From: JAJYKC01 sp963823105
GTDB taxonomy: Bacteria > Acidobacteriota > Terriglobia > Bryobacterales > Bryobacteraceae
Direction: 5' to 3'
DNA length: 64,000 nt
NCBI GenBank assembly: GCA_963823105.1
Contig: CAWGKC010000017.1
Span: 434,001 to 498,000, forward strand
Part shown: piece by piece, positions 45,654 through 56,848 of the stretch
Position numbering within the stretch: the stretch's first letter is position 1
Layout of the letters: the number at the start of each line of letters is the position of its first letter
The notes under the pieces: model-generated
Seen by the model: only the letters and a program-made list of their open reading frames with translations
The model's database searches: none
Told to the model about the DNA's origin: nothing
Position numbers and translations under genes: made by a program

Positions 45654-46286
45654 GTGATCTGGCGTTGGCCGTTCATTTTCGTCCTGACGGCGCCGCTTCT
45701 CATGGCCCAAACGCCGCCGGACCGGCGCGGGTTCTGGGACGATCTTTTCCGCAAGGGCCAGGTTCATTTCAACAAGGACGCGAGCAAGTTGCTGCAGTAT
45801 GCGATCGCCGGACGGGAGCCTGGCGTCGCGATCGATCTTGGAATGGGCGAGGGACGCAACGCGGTTTTTCTCGCGTCGAAGGGATGGCGGGTAACCGGAG
45901 TCGACTTCTCCGAAGTGGCGGTGAGGCAGGCGAAGGCGCGCGCGGACGCCGCCCATGTGTCCATCCGTGCGATCGTCGAAGACCTGGACCACTTTTCATT
46001 GGGCCACGCGAAGTGGGATTTGATCACGCTTTTTTATATGCACGCCTGGTTTCACGAGTCCAGGCAAAACGTGCCACGGCTGCTGACCGAGGCATTGAAA
46101 CCGGGCGGACTATTGGTCATCGAGGGCTATGCAGGCGACAAAGGGGATTTCCAGGCGAACGAACTACTGAGCGATTTCGAGGGTCTGAAGATCTTGCACT
46201 ACGAGGACGCGATCGACGAGGCGGATTGGGATCCGGGGGAGAAGAGCCACTTGGTTCGATTCATCGCGGAGAAGGCCGGGCGTTAA
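45654..46286 (+). CDS. Class I SAM-dependent methyltransferase with signal-like N-terminus
   Basis: A 210-residue protein from the GTG at 45654. A hydrophobic leader (WRWPFIFVLTAPLLMAQTPP) precedes a Rossmann methyltransferase fold: VAIDLGMGEGRNAVFLA is motif I, VTGVDFSEVAV motif II and LKPGGLLVIEGY motif III. It resembles the TehB-like small methyltransferases. An upstream ATG at 45567 would add 29 basic residues before the hydrophobic stretch. The substrate is unknown. It diverges from the RCC1 gene and converges with the GH32 gene (4-base overlap). An exported methyltransferase is odd because SAM is not expected outside the cytoplasm; the leader may be a membrane anchor. Confidence 0.8.
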   Translation: MIWRWPFIFVLTAPLLMAQTPPDRRGFWDDLFRKGQVHFNKDASKLLQYAIAGREPGVAIDLGMGEGRNAVFLASKGWRVTGVDFSEVAVRQAKARADAAHVSIRAIVEDLDHFSLGHAKWDLITLFYMHAWFHESRQNVPRLLTEALKPGGLLVIEGYAGDKGDFQANELLSDFEGLKILHYEDAIDEADWDPGEKSHLVRFIAEKAGR

Positions 46287-47674
46287 GCCGGGGACATTTC
46301 CCAGGCTTCGAAGGAGTGGAGCGCGGAGCGGCCGCTGATGATTTCGAAGCCGAGACTGGAGGGCAGAGTGGGGTAGATGCGGCTGGTGAGGCAAACGGTA
46401 TCGTTCGCGAAGACTTCGAGGATGGAGCGGTCGAGGAAGAGGCGCAGGCGGAGCGGGCCGGCGGGAGGGAGGGTTATGGCGTGGGGATCGCGCTCGGTAT
46501 CGGGGCTGAGGCTGGAGGCGGTGCGGTCGATGGCGAGTTCGCGGGTGGAGGGAGTGTAGGTGAGGAGGGTGCGCTCGCGGCCGTCGGGGGAGGCGCGCAG
46601 TTCGATGGCGATGGGTTTGTCCGATGAGGAGAATTCCAACGACACCTCGAACGAATCGCCGCGAAGGTCTTCGGGTTTGGAGATTTTGCGGCCACGGAGC
46701 GTGGTGAATTCGGGGATGGGCTTCATGACGAGGAGGCCGCTCGAATCGAGATCGAGCAGGCGGGGGATGGATTGGGAGCCGGCCCAACCGGCGGCCTTTT
46801 GCGCGGCGACGGTGCGGCCTTCGGGGATCCAGCCGAAGACGAGGCGACGGCCGCGTTCGTCGAGAAAAGTTTGGGGGGCGTAGAGATAGCCGCCGTCGTC
46901 GAGCGAGCCCATTTTCTCGGCGATGAAGCGGCGGTTTTCATAGCGGCCGGTCCAATAGAAGGGCTTGCGGATGGGGTGGTCGGCGGAGACGAACAAGACC
47001 CATTTGTCGCGCAGGGGGAAGAAGTTGGGGCACTCCCAAATGACGCCGTCTTCGGGGCGGGCGGCGGTTGCGAGCGGATGGAGGTAGGTCCAGTGGGCGA
47101 GATCGGAGGAGCTGTAAAGCAGCACCGCGCCATTGCCGTCCTTGAAGCCGGAGCCGATGGCCATCATCCACTCCAGGCCTTCGCGCCATACGAATGGATC
47201 GCGGAAGGCAGTGACAGCGAGGCCTTCGGGGGGATGGGCGATGACGGGGTTGGCGGGAGAGCGGTGGAATTCGGTGAGGGTGTCGTTACAGGTGATGATG
47301 TTCTGCGTTTCCGGCGAGACGCCGGTGTAGAAAATAGTGGGAACGCCGTTGTTGAGGCGGCAGCAACCGGAGAAGACGCCGTCCTTGTCGGGGCCGCCGG
47401 GGACGGGGGCGAGGGCGACGGGGAGATGACGCCAGTGGACGAGGTCGCGACTGGTGGCGTGGCCCCAGTGCATGTCGCCCCAATAAGCGCCGTTGGGATT
47501 GTACTGATAGAAGAGGTGGTAAAGGCCGTGGTGTTGGATGAGGCCGTTGGGGTCGTTCATCCAGTTCTTGGGCGGCATGAAATGGAAGCGGGGACGCAGG
47601 GGGTCTTCGCCGGCGGCGAAAGCGGCCGTGGAGGCGAACGCGGCCGTGGCGAGCAGTTGGCGGCGGGTGATCAT
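46283..47674 (-). CDS. GH32 beta-fructosidase (levanase/invertase type)
   Basis: A 463-residue enzyme acting on fructans, inulin or sucrose outside the cytoplasm. The leader MITRRQLLATAAFASTAAFA looks like a Tat signal with a twin Arg. The five-bladed propeller carries the catalytic triad: WMNDPNG (nucleophile Asp), FRDP (transition-state Asp) and WECPNFF (acid/base Glu). The C-terminal beta-sandwich (about 330-460) includes RSILEVFANDT. It overlaps the glycosyltransferase gene upstream by four bases. Confidence 0.93.
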   Translation of the reverse strand: MITRRQLLATAAFASTAAFAAGEDPLRPRFHFMPPKNWMNDPNGLIQHHGLYHLFYQYNPNGAYWGDMHWGHATSRDLVHWRHLPVALAPVPGGPDKDGVFSGCCRLNNGVPTIFYTGVSPETQNIITCNDTLTEFHRSPANPVIAHPPEGLAVTAFRDPFVWREGLEWMMAIGSGFKDGNGAVLLYSSSDLAHWTYLHPLATAARPEDGVIWECPNFFPLRDKWVLFVSADHPIRKPFYWTGRYENRRFIAEKMGSLDDGGYLYAPQTFLDERGRRLVFGWIPEGRTVAAQKAAGWAGSQSIPRLLDLDSSGLLVMKPIPEFTTLRGRKISKPEDLRGDSFEVSLEFSSSDKPIAIELRASPDGRERTLLTYTPSTRELAIDRTASSLSPDTERDPHAITLPPAGPLRLRLFLDRSILEVFANDTVCLTSRIYPTLPSSLGFEIISGRSALHSFEAWEMSPA

Positions 47675-48859
47675 GGGATTTCCTGAAGAGCTTGCTGAGT
47701 CTTCTTCCAGACGATATCAGGATCGGGGGGATCGGCGCGGACGATGTGTTTGGGTCCGGGGCCGGAGGGCCGCCAACGGTCGAACATACGTTCGGAGGGG
47801 AAACCGGCGAAGATGCCGATCATCGGGATTCCGAGAGCGGCGGCGGCGTGGCCACCGGCAGAATCGTAGCCGGCGTACAACTTGCTGCGCGCGATCTGGG
47901 TGGCGAAACCGGAGAAGGAACCGTTCCAAGTTTCGATGTCCGCGCCGGTGGAGCGGGCGGCTTCGACGGCGCGCTCGACACGCGCGGCTTCTTCCCCGCC
48001 CGCGCCTTTGTCGATGAGGACGGGGCCGCGGAGGGCGAGGGCGCGGAGGAGATCGGGTTCGAAGGCGCCGCCGATGCGCTTGGCGGGATTTTCGCCGACG
48101 CCGAGGCTGACGGTGACGGAAGCGGGAGGCGACTCGATGGCGGGAGGAGCTATGAAAGGGCGAGCGCCGGAGACGCCGAAGGTTTGTTCGGCCCATCGGG
48201 CGGCGAGGGCGCTGAGCGGCTCGGGGCCATCGCCACCGAAGGCGCGGCTTTCGAAGAAGAAATAATTTTGTTCGAGGCAGATGGGCAGCAGGCCGAGCTG
48301 GGTGAGGCGGGAATCGGGATCGACGACGATGGTTCCGGGGGCGGAGCAGGCGGCGGTGAGCGGGACGTGGACGGCGAAGCGTTGGGCGAGAGTGCCGCGC
48401 TCGTAGGAGATGGGGAGTGATGGATGCCCGGGGCGGCGGCGAAGAGTTCGTAATTTTTGTGCGGCCCGGCGAAGACGATGCGCGCTTCGGGGAACGCGCG
48501 GCGGGCGGCGTCGAGCAGGACGCTGGTGACGGCGATGTCGGCGCCGAGGGTGACGCGGGAGAGGACGAGGACTTCGCGGACGGCACGCGGGTCGCCTTCG
48601 AAGCGCTTGGGGCGGCGGATGCGCTCGTAGCGGTCACGAAGGTGATCGGGGTGGAACTCGCCGGTGACGCGGGCGATCACCTCCGAAAACAGATCGGCGT
48701 AAACGTCGCAGAGGCGAGGCTCGAAGAGATCGGCGAGGCGCTCGGCGACGATGCGAAAAAGAAGATGGCCATCTCCGCCTGAGAGCAAAGTAGAAAGAAG
48801 GTCTTCCGGCCACGGAGCGCCGACGCAGGCAGTGGGCCAGAAGATCTTGCGCCGCGTTT

Positions 48860-48863
<4 letters not shown>
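47671..48863 (-). CDS. Heptosyltransferase-like (GT9) glycosyltransferase, one frame break, possible CTG start
   Basis: About 397 codons of a GT9/ADP-heptose-transferase-like protein. N-terminal part: VREVLVLSRVTLGADIAVTSVLLDAARRAFPEARIVFAG; C-terminal part: SVSLGVGENPAKRIGG and KLYAGYDSAGGHAAAALGIPMIGIFAG, the usual nucleotide-sugar region (YDSAGGHAAAALG replaces the GNDSGPMHLA of heptosyltransferases). The frame shifts by one base near 48420. The first residues, LKTRRKIFWPTACVGAPWPED, start at a CTG at 48863 that overlaps the preceding stop (CTGA); no ATG, GTG or TTG lies near. It is distant from characterised heptosyltransferases and its acceptor is unknown. Confidence 0.7.
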
Positions 48864-49721
<858 letters not shown>

Positions 49722-49732
49722 GGTTTATAAGT

Positions 49733-50114
49733 TCAGGCTTGGATCAGTTCGAGCAGCACGCCCGCGGCGGAAGAGGGGTGGACGAAGACATAGGTATGGC
49801 CGCCGGCGCCGGGACGCGGCTCATTGAGAAGGCGTGCGCCCGAAGCGCGGAGGCGTTCGACGGCGGCGTTCAGATCGGCGACTTTGAGGGCGACGTGATG
49901 CAGGCCTTCGCCGCGTTTGTCGATGAATTTCGCGATGACGGAATCGGGTTGCGTGGCTTCGAGGAGTTCGATGCGGGAATCGCCGGCGGGGAGCATGGCG
50001 ACGGTGACGCGTTCGTGTTCGACGGTTTCGCGAGAAGAAGCTTCGAGGCCGAGAGTGCGATAAAAGCGCAGCGCGTCGTCGAGGGAGCGGACGGCGATGC
50101 CGAGATGATCGATG

Positions 50115-50128
<14 letters not shown>
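49733..50128 (-). CDS. mce: Methylmalonyl-CoA epimerase
   Basis: A 131-residue glyoxalase-fold (VOC) enzyme interconverting (R)- and (S)-methylmalonyl-CoA. IDHLGIAVRSLDDALRFYRTLGLE opens the fold with the first metal His, GEGLHHVALKVADL gives the second, and VLLELIQA ends with the metal Glu. The start lies inside the 3' end of the MeaB gene (14-base overlap), which supports a shared role in propionyl-CoA/methylmalonyl-CoA metabolism. The mutase itself is not in the window. Confidence 0.92.
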
Positions 50129-51041
<913 letters not shown>

Positions 51042-52187
51042 TTAATCGCTCTTAAGAAGCTGCCGGGCGATGACCAATCGCTGAATTTCGCTGGTGCCTT
51101 CGCCGATGGTGCAGAGCTTGACGTCGCGGTAAAATTTTTCGACGGGATAATCCTTGATGAAGCCGTAGCCGCCGTGGATCTGCAGCGCCTCGCCGGCGAC
51201 GCGGACGGCCATTTCGGAGGCGAAGAGCTTGGCCATGGCGGATTCGAGGGTGACGCGGTCGCCGCGGTCCTTCATCCAGCCGGCGCGATAGGTGAGGAGA
51301 CGCGCGGCGTCGATTTCCGTGGCCATGTCGGCGAGCTTGAACTGGATCGCTTGAAATTCGGAGATGGGGCGGTTGAATTGCCGGCGTTGTTTCGAATAGC
51401 GGAGCGCGGCGTCGTAAGCGCCTTGCGCGACGCCGATCGAAAGCGCGGCGATGGAGATACGGCCGCCGTCGAGGATGCGCAGGCTGTCGACGAAGCCCTC
51501 GCCGAGATTTCCAAGCAGTTGCGACGCGGGAAGATGGCAATCGGAAAACAGCACTTCGCCGGTGGCGCTGGCCCTCATGCCGAGCTTGTCTTCTTTCTTG
51601 CCGACCTTAAAGCCGGGCGTGTCCGCTTCGAGGATGAATGCGGAGATGCCGTGCGAAGAGGCGGAGCGGTCTGTGACGGCCATCGCCACGCAGACTTGCG
51701 CGTAGTGAGCGTTGGTGGTGAACGTTTTGCCGCCATTGAGCACCCAGCCGTCGCCGCTTCGAACGGCGGTGGTGCGGGTACCGGCGGCGTCGGAGCCGGC
51801 TTCGGGCTCGGTGAGCGACCAGCAGCCGATCCATTCTCCGGTGGTGAGTTTCGGCAGATACTTGCGGCGCTGTTCGTCGTTGCCGGCCAGAAAAATATGA
51901 TTCGTGCAGAGAGAATTGTGGGCGGCGACGATGAGGCCGACGGAGGGATCGACGCGGGCGAGTTCCTCGACGACGATCGAATATTCGATGTAGCCGAGGC
52001 CGGCGCCACCGAATTCTTCGGGGAAAATAGCGCCGAGAAAACCGAGTTGGCCGGCTTTCTTGATCGTCTCGAGCGGGAAGATCTGCTGGTCGTCCCATTC
52101 ACGGACGTGTGGGGCGATTTCGGCTTCGGCGAATTCGCGGACCGATTTTCGGAGATGGGTTTGCTCCGGAGTGAATTGGAAATCCAT
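51042..52187 (-). CDS. Acyl-CoA dehydrogenase (short/branched-chain type)
   Basis: A 381-residue FAD enzyme introducing the alpha-beta double bond into acyl-CoA. Landmarks are CWSLTEPEAGSDAAGTRTTA (FAD/substrate contacts), GGKTFTTNAHYAQVC, QIHGGYGFIKDYPVEKFYRD and CTIGEGTSEIQ, which carries the catalytic Glu at the short-chain/MCAD position. With MeaB and methylmalonyl-CoA epimerase in one operon, it probably acts in branched-chain amino-acid or odd-chain fatty-acid breakdown toward propionyl-CoA. Confidence 0.93.
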   Translation of the reverse strand: MDFQFTPEQTHLRKSVREFAEAEIAPHVREWDDQQIFPLETIKKAGQLGFLGAIFPEEFGGAGLGYIEYSIVVEELARVDPSVGLIVAAHNSLCTNHIFLAGNDEQRRKYLPKLTTGEWIGCWSLTEPEAGSDAAGTRTTAVRSGDGWVLNGGKTFTTNAHYAQVCVAMAVTDRSASSHGISAFILEADTPGFKVGKKEDKLGMRASATGEVLFSDCHLPASQLLGNLGEGFVDSLRILDGGRISIAALSIGVAQGAYDAALRYSKQRRQFNRPISEFQAIQFKLADMATEIDAARLLTYRAGWMKDRGDRVTLESAMAKLFASEMAVRVAGEALQIHGGYGFIKDYPVEKFYRDVKLCTIGEGTSEIQRLVIARQLLKSD

Positions 52188-52226
52188 TCTGGTTGTTTTT
52201 AGAAACGCGAACCAAGCGGCGCGTAC

Positions 52227-53426
52227 TTAGACGATCTCTTCCCGTTCCGGGGACCAGCGCATCGTTTTTTGGGCGCGATAGCTGTCGACGGCCATGCGGC
52301 AGGCGATGGCGACGCGGTAGCCGAGATCGAAGGGGCAATTCGGCGGGTCGCCGGAGCGGATGCAATCGAAGAAATTTTGCATGTGGGCGTTGGGCGGCGT
52401 GCGCGTGGAACCGAGCATATCGGAAGCGCCGGGTCGATTGACTTTTTGGGGCGAGTAACGGATCTGGGAGGCGCGCGCGATGGTTCCGTCGGTGCCGAGC
52501 GCGCTCTCGTTCACTCCCGGATCGTTATTGCCGAAGCCGCTCGACCAACCGATGAGGATGTCTTCGGGCTGTTCGAGGTTCACGCTCATGGTATCGGGCA
52601 CTTCGCGGCCGTCTTTCCACAGAAAGAGGCCGCCGGTCATGGTGACGGCGCGGGGAATTTGAAGATTCATCGCCTTGTACCAAAAACAAAGCTGGTGGCA
52701 CATGTTTTCGTAGACGTTGCCGCCGGAATAGTCCCAGTAGAAGCGCCAGTTGACATAGCGGTTGGCGTCGAAGGCGCGGGCCGGCGCTTCGCCTTCGAAG
52801 GAGTTCCAAAGAATATTTTCGGGCGTCATATCGGGATACACGGGGCGGGCCCATTGCGGCTTTCCGTGCGGAGTGTTGCGGTACATCTCCATGACGATAG
52901 CGGTGACCTTGCCCATGGGAGCGGAGGCGGCGAAACGCTGGGCGTCGATCATCTGCCCGGAAGAGGTCCACTGATGGCCGATCTGGACGGTGCGCTTACC
53001 GGCGGCGAGATACGCCTTCCTCATGCGCTTGGCGTGATCGACATTGAACGCCATGGTTTTTTCCTGGTAGACGTGTTTGCCAGCCTCAATCGAGTGGACG
53101 AAGTGCTCGCAGTGGAGATGCTGAGGCGTGGCGACTATGACGGCGTCGATGGATTTGTCCTCGAGCATGCGGCGGTGATCGAGATAGGTTTTGGCCTGGG
53201 GCGCGAGACGTTGCGCGGCCTCTAGGCGGCGGGTATAGATGTCGGCGACGCCGGCGAACTCGGCGCCGGGACACTCCAGGGCGAGCCGCATCAGCTCCGA
53301 GCCGCGGTCGCCGGCGCCGATGATGCCGAGACGGATGCGATCGTTGGCGCCGAGGACGCGCTTGGGGAGCGCGAGCGTTCCGGCGAGACCGGTGACGGCA
53401 CCGAGAAATTGACGGCGAGAGTCCAT
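52227..53426 (-). CDS. Gfo/Idh/MocA-family oxidoreductase with Tat signal
   Basis: A 399-residue NAD(P)-binding dehydrogenase. MDSRRQFLGAVTGLAGTLALP is a twin-Arg signal, so it is probably exported with its cofactor bound. Rossmann motif: IRLGIIGAGDRGSEL. The EKTMAFNVDHAKRM segment is the usual EKP-like catalytic Lys region (here EKT), and WRFYWDYSGGNVYENMCHQ carries the substrate-site Asp/His. Exported members of this family in Acidobacteria and Planctomycetes act on unknown sugars. The gene diverges from glcE. Confidence 0.88.
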   Translation of the reverse strand: MDSRRQFLGAVTGLAGTLALPKRVLGANDRIRLGIIGAGDRGSELMRLALECPGAEFAGVADIYTRRLEAAQRLAPQAKTYLDHRRMLEDKSIDAVIVATPQHLHCEHFVHSIEAGKHVYQEKTMAFNVDHAKRMRKAYLAAGKRTVQIGHQWTSSGQMIDAQRFAASAPMGKVTAIVMEMYRNTPHGKPQWARPVYPDMTPENILWNSFEGEAPARAFDANRYVNWRFYWDYSGGNVYENMCHQLCFWYKAMNLQIPRAVTMTGGLFLWKDGREVPDTMSVNLEQPEDILIGWSSGFGNNDPGVNESALGTDGTIARASQIRYSPQKVNRPGASDMLGSTRTPPNAHMQNFFDCIRSGDPPNCPFDLGYRVAIACRMAVDSYRAQKTMRWSPEREEIV

Positions 53427-53510
53427 GGAGGAAGCGGTTCCGTTTCTCCGGCGCCGCCGGGATTGAGTGAAAAAGTGGACGATCCCCGCGGGCGGCGCAT
53501 CCGGTTGATA

Positions 53511-54665
53511 ATGGGTAGTTCCATCTTAGCATCGCCGGTTTCCAACAGATTGCTTATCGAACCCTCATGTCCCCTGGAGATGGCCGCGGCGGTTGCCGAT
53601 GCGGCCCGCGCGAAGCGGACCCTTCGCATATTCGGCAACGGGAGCAAGGACGGGATGGCCGGCCCGGTGGAGCAAGCCGATGTTACGCTGAGCACGGCGG
53701 CATTGCGGAGCGTATTGAAATACGAGCCGCGCGATTTGACGATCGGCGTGGAGGCGGGAATGCCGTGGAACGCTCTGACGGCGTTGCTCGCGAAGTCGCG
53801 GCAGGCGATTCCGCTCGACCCTTCTTTTTCGGGGACGGCGACGGTGGGTGGAGTGGTTGCGGCGAACGTTAGCGGGCCGCGGCGCCGGCTGTACGGGAGC
53901 GCGCGGGATATGGTGATCGGCATGAGATTCGCCACGCTCGACGGGAAGCTGATCGAGACCGGCGGCATGGTGGTGAAGAACGTCGCCGGTCTCGATATCG
54001 GCAAGCTGATGATCGGTTCGTTCGGGACGTTGGCGGCGATCGTTTCGGTGAACTTTCGCGTTCACCCGATGCCCGAGGGAACGAGGACGTTCCGATGGGA
54101 GTTTAAAGACGCGGAAAAAGCCGCGGAGCGGAGCGGGGCGATTCTGAAGAGCGTGTTGCAGCCGATGGCGATCGACATCCTCAAGCGGGGCGGCCGTTAT
54201 ACGCTGCTGGCGCAAGCCGGTGGATCGCCGGCGGTTTTGGGGCGGTATGCACGGGATCTGGAAGGTGGCGAGGGGATGGACGGCGATTCGGAGCGTCAGG
54301 CGTGGCGGGAGATCCGGCAGTTCACTCCGCTGTGGCTGGCCACGTATCCGGCAGGCGCGGTCGTCAGGGCTTCATCGAAATTGAGCGAGGTGGAGAGGGT
54401 GTTGGAGGCGATGCCGGAGACGGCGGTGGCGCGGGCGGGAACGGGCGTTTGCCATGGCTATTTCCAGGAGGCGGAGGAGGCCGGGCGGTGGATGGAGGAG
54501 CGCCGCGTGGGGACGGCGGCGATCGAATTCGCGCCCCAGGCGTTTCGCGAACGCGAGGTGCTTTGGCCCGCTCCGGGGAACGAATTCGCCATCATGGAAT
54601 CGATTAAGAACATGTTCGATCCGGACCGATTGTTAAATCGAGGGCGGCTGTATGGACGCATCTGA
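53511..54665 (+). CDS. glcE: Glycolate oxidase FAD-binding subunit
   Basis: A 384-residue FAD-binding subunit of the glycolate/lactate dehydrogenase complex. The PCMH-type FAD domain has TLRIFGNGSKDGM, LTIGVEAGMPWNAL, DPSFSGTATVGGVVAANVSGPRRRLYGSARDMVIG and GGMVVKNVAGLDIGKLMIGSFGTL. ATG at 53511 is preferred; an open frame to 53409 runs into the divergent gene. It overlaps glcF by 14 bases. The catalytic subunit glcD, normally upstream, is missing and must be elsewhere. Confidence 0.92.
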   Translation: MGSSILASPVSNRLLIEPSCPLEMAAAVADAARAKRTLRIFGNGSKDGMAGPVEQADVTLSTAALRSVLKYEPRDLTIGVEAGMPWNALTALLAKSRQAIPLDPSFSGTATVGGVVAANVSGPRRRLYGSARDMVIGMRFATLDGKLIETGGMVVKNVAGLDIGKLMIGSFGTLAAIVSVNFRVHPMPEGTRTFRWEFKDAEKAAERSGAILKSVLQPMAIDILKRGGRYTLLAQAGGSPAVLGRYARDLEGGEGMDGDSERQAWREIRQFTPLWLATYPAGAVVRASSKLSEVERVLEAMPETAVARAGTGVCHGYFQEAEEAGRWMEERRVGTAAIEFAPQAFREREVLWPAPGNEFAIMESIKNMFDPDRLLNRGRLYGRI

Positions 54666-55959
54666 ACCGGTTGAATTCGACCGGCCGTTGCAGGCGGATC
54701 TGGACCGCTGCGTGCATTGCGGGCTGTGCTTGAACGCGTGCCCGACCTATCGCGAACTGGGAGTGGAGATGGATTCGCCGCGGGGGCGGATTTATCAGAT
54801 GGCGCAGGTGGCGGCGGGCGCAGGGATCGGCGAGTCGTATACGCGGCATATCGATTTGTGCCTGGCTTGCCGCGGATGCGAGAGCGCGTGTCCTTCGGGC
54901 GTGCAGTACGGAAAATTGATCGAGGCGGCGCGGGCCGAGATCGAGAATCGCATCGAGCGGCCGTGGCGCGTCCGGCTGCTCCGGCACCTGGTGTTTGAGA
55001 AGCTGCTGCCTTCGCGGCGGGCGCTGAACGCGGCGGGGACGCTGCTGCTGATTTACCGCGAGTCGGGAATGCAGCGGCTGGCGCGGGCGAGCGGCTTGCT
55101 GAAACGGTTGGGGCGGTTGGGCGAGGCGGAGGCGATGGCGCCGCGGGCGGAGTTTCCTTTTTTCAGCCGTTACTACGGGAAGGTTTTGGCGGCGGAGGGG
55201 GAGCGGCGGCATCGCGTGGCGTTTCTGGGCGGCTGCGTGGCCAACATAGCGTTCGCGCGATTGAACGAGGCGACGGTGAGGGTTCTGCGCAAAAACGGCT
55301 GCGAGGTGTCGATCCCCGCCGGGCAAAGCTGTTGTGGAGCGCTGCACGTTCATGCCGGAGTGCGGGACGCGGCGCGGGAACTGGCGAAAAAAAACATCGA
55401 GGCGATGGTGGAGGGTGGCTATGACGCCATCATCACCAACGCGGCGGGCTGCGGTTCGACACTCAAAGAATATCCCGATCTGTTTGAGCGCGATCCGGAA
55501 TGGAAAGAAAAGGCGCGGCGTTTTTCGGGGCTGATAAAAGACGTTAACGAGTTCCTGGCGTCGATCGAATTGAATCCGCATTTAGGGGAGATCGCGGCGA
55601 CAGCGACGTATCAAGATTCCTGCCACCTGGCGCACGGGCAGAAGATCCGAAGCGCGCCGAGAAAGTTGCTGGCGGCGATTCCTGGACTGAAGCTGCGGGA
55701 GATGGCGCTGGCCGACTTGTGTTGCGGGAGCGCGGGCATATACAACGTGGCGCAGCCGGAGATGGCGGCGGCTTTGCTCGCTGGAAAGATGGTACACGTC
55801 GAGGCCACGGGCGCGGAAGTGATCGCGACGGCGAACCCGGGTTGTATGTTGCAGCTCGCTCTGGGAGTGCGCAAGCGGGGGGGCGGGCAGAGGGTGGTTC
55901 ACGTGGTGGAGCTGCTGGACGAGGCATACGCTCGATATGCTCCACATCACCAACGGTGA
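54652..55959 (+). CDS. glcF: Glycolate oxidase iron-sulfur subunit
   Basis: A 435-residue electron-transfer subunit. Two [4Fe-4S] ferredoxin motifs, CVHCGLCLNACP and CLACRGCESACP, lie in residues 20-90. Two CCG-type domains follow (GGCVANIAFARLNEATVRVL, GQSCCGALHVHAG; then DSCHLAHGQKIR, ADLCCGSAGIYN) of the heterodisulfide-reductase C-terminal type. It passes electrons from glycolate or lactate oxidation to quinone. It is coupled to glcE by overlap and overlaps the next gene by 23 bases. Confidence 0.93.
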   Translation: MDASEPVEFDRPLQADLDRCVHCGLCLNACPTYRELGVEMDSPRGRIYQMAQVAAGAGIGESYTRHIDLCLACRGCESACPSGVQYGKLIEAARAEIENRIERPWRVRLLRHLVFEKLLPSRRALNAAGTLLLIYRESGMQRLARASGLLKRLGRLGEAEAMAPRAEFPFFSRYYGKVLAAEGERRHRVAFLGGCVANIAFARLNEATVRVLRKNGCEVSIPAGQSCCGALHVHAGVRDAARELAKKNIEAMVEGGYDAIITNAAGCGSTLKEYPDLFERDPEWKEKARRFSGLIKDVNEFLASIELNPHLGEIAATATYQDSCHLAHGQKIRSAPRKLLAAIPGLKLREMALADLCCGSAGIYNVAQPEMAAALLAGKMVHVEATGAEVIATANPGCMLQLALGVRKRGGGQRVVHVVELLDEAYARYAPHHQR

Positions 55960-56848
55960 GAGCGTCGGGCTGGCGCAGACGGGGTTACCGGGCGCGGTTC
56001 TGTTCTGGCGGGACGCGCTGCACGACGGGCCCGTCCCGGCCGGATTGCCGCTGCGCGAATTGAGCGAGATCAGGGCGCGTTTCGTAGCTAAGAGCCACGG
56101 GTTGAAGCCGGCCGCCGTGATGCGCCAGTTCGCCGCGCGGGACCGGGCGCTTGAACAATGCGAGCGCCATGAGGAAGTGGCGCTGTGGTTCGAGCACGAT
56201 CTTTACGATCAACTGCAATTGATCCAGATTTTGGATTGGTTCGCGGGCACCGGTCCCGAAACCACGCGTTTGACGCTGATCCAGACCGACGAGTATCTGG
56301 GACCGATGCCGGCGGAGCGCCTGGCGAAGCTGTTTCCGGCGCGGAAAAGAGCGACGCGCCCGCAGTTGGAGGCGGCGCAGAAGGCATGGCGCGCTTTTCG
56401 CGCGGCGGAACCGAGTGGAATCGCGCGAATGGCCGGATCGGGCGTCCGCGCATTGCCGTACCTGGGCGACGCGCTGGTGCGGCATCTGGAACAGTTCCCG
56501 TCTGTCGAAAACGGACTTTCGCGGAGCGAACGGCAGGTGCTGGAGATTCTATCCTCGGGTCCGAGGCGATTCGCGCCGCTCTTCGCCGCAAGCCAACGGC
56601 GGGAGGAGCGGATTTTCTTGGGCGATTCGTCTTTTGCGGCATACCTTACCGCACTGTCGCGCTGCCGGGCGCCGCTGATCGTTCAACGCAGGGAGATGTG
56701 GGCGCTTACCGAGACGGGTGCGCAAGTACTGGCCGGCGAGCGGGATCACGTAGAGCTGAACGGGATCGACCGTTGGCTGGGCGGGGTTCATTTGCGTCAG
56801 AGGGCGGCGTGGCGCTGGAACGGCGAGAAACGAACTGTCTCGATTTAG
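55937..56848 (+). CDS. DUF1835-domain protein
   Basis: A 303-residue cytoplasmic protein. The N-terminal DUF1835 domain has LHITNGESVGLAQTGLPGAVLFWRDALHDGPVP and the LWFEHDLYDQLQL motif; a helical C-terminal part has FPSVENGLSRSERQVLEIL. The function is unknown. The ATG at 55937 lies inside glcF by 23 bases, so it is translationally coupled to it, though a shared function is not evident. It converges with the tRNA nucleotidyltransferase gene (4-base overlap). Confidence 0.85.
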   Translation: MLHITNGESVGLAQTGLPGAVLFWRDALHDGPVPAGLPLRELSEIRARFVAKSHGLKPAAVMRQFAARDRALEQCERHEEVALWFEHDLYDQLQLIQILDWFAGTGPETTRLTLIQTDEYLGPMPAERLAKLFPARKRATRPQLEAAQKAWRAFRAAEPSGIARMAGSGVRALPYLGDALVRHLEQFPSVENGLSRSERQVLEILSSGPRRFAPLFAASQRREERIFLGDSSFAAYLTALSRCRAPLIVQRREMWALTETGAQVLAGERDHVELNGIDRWLGGVHLRQRAAWRWNGEKRTVSI

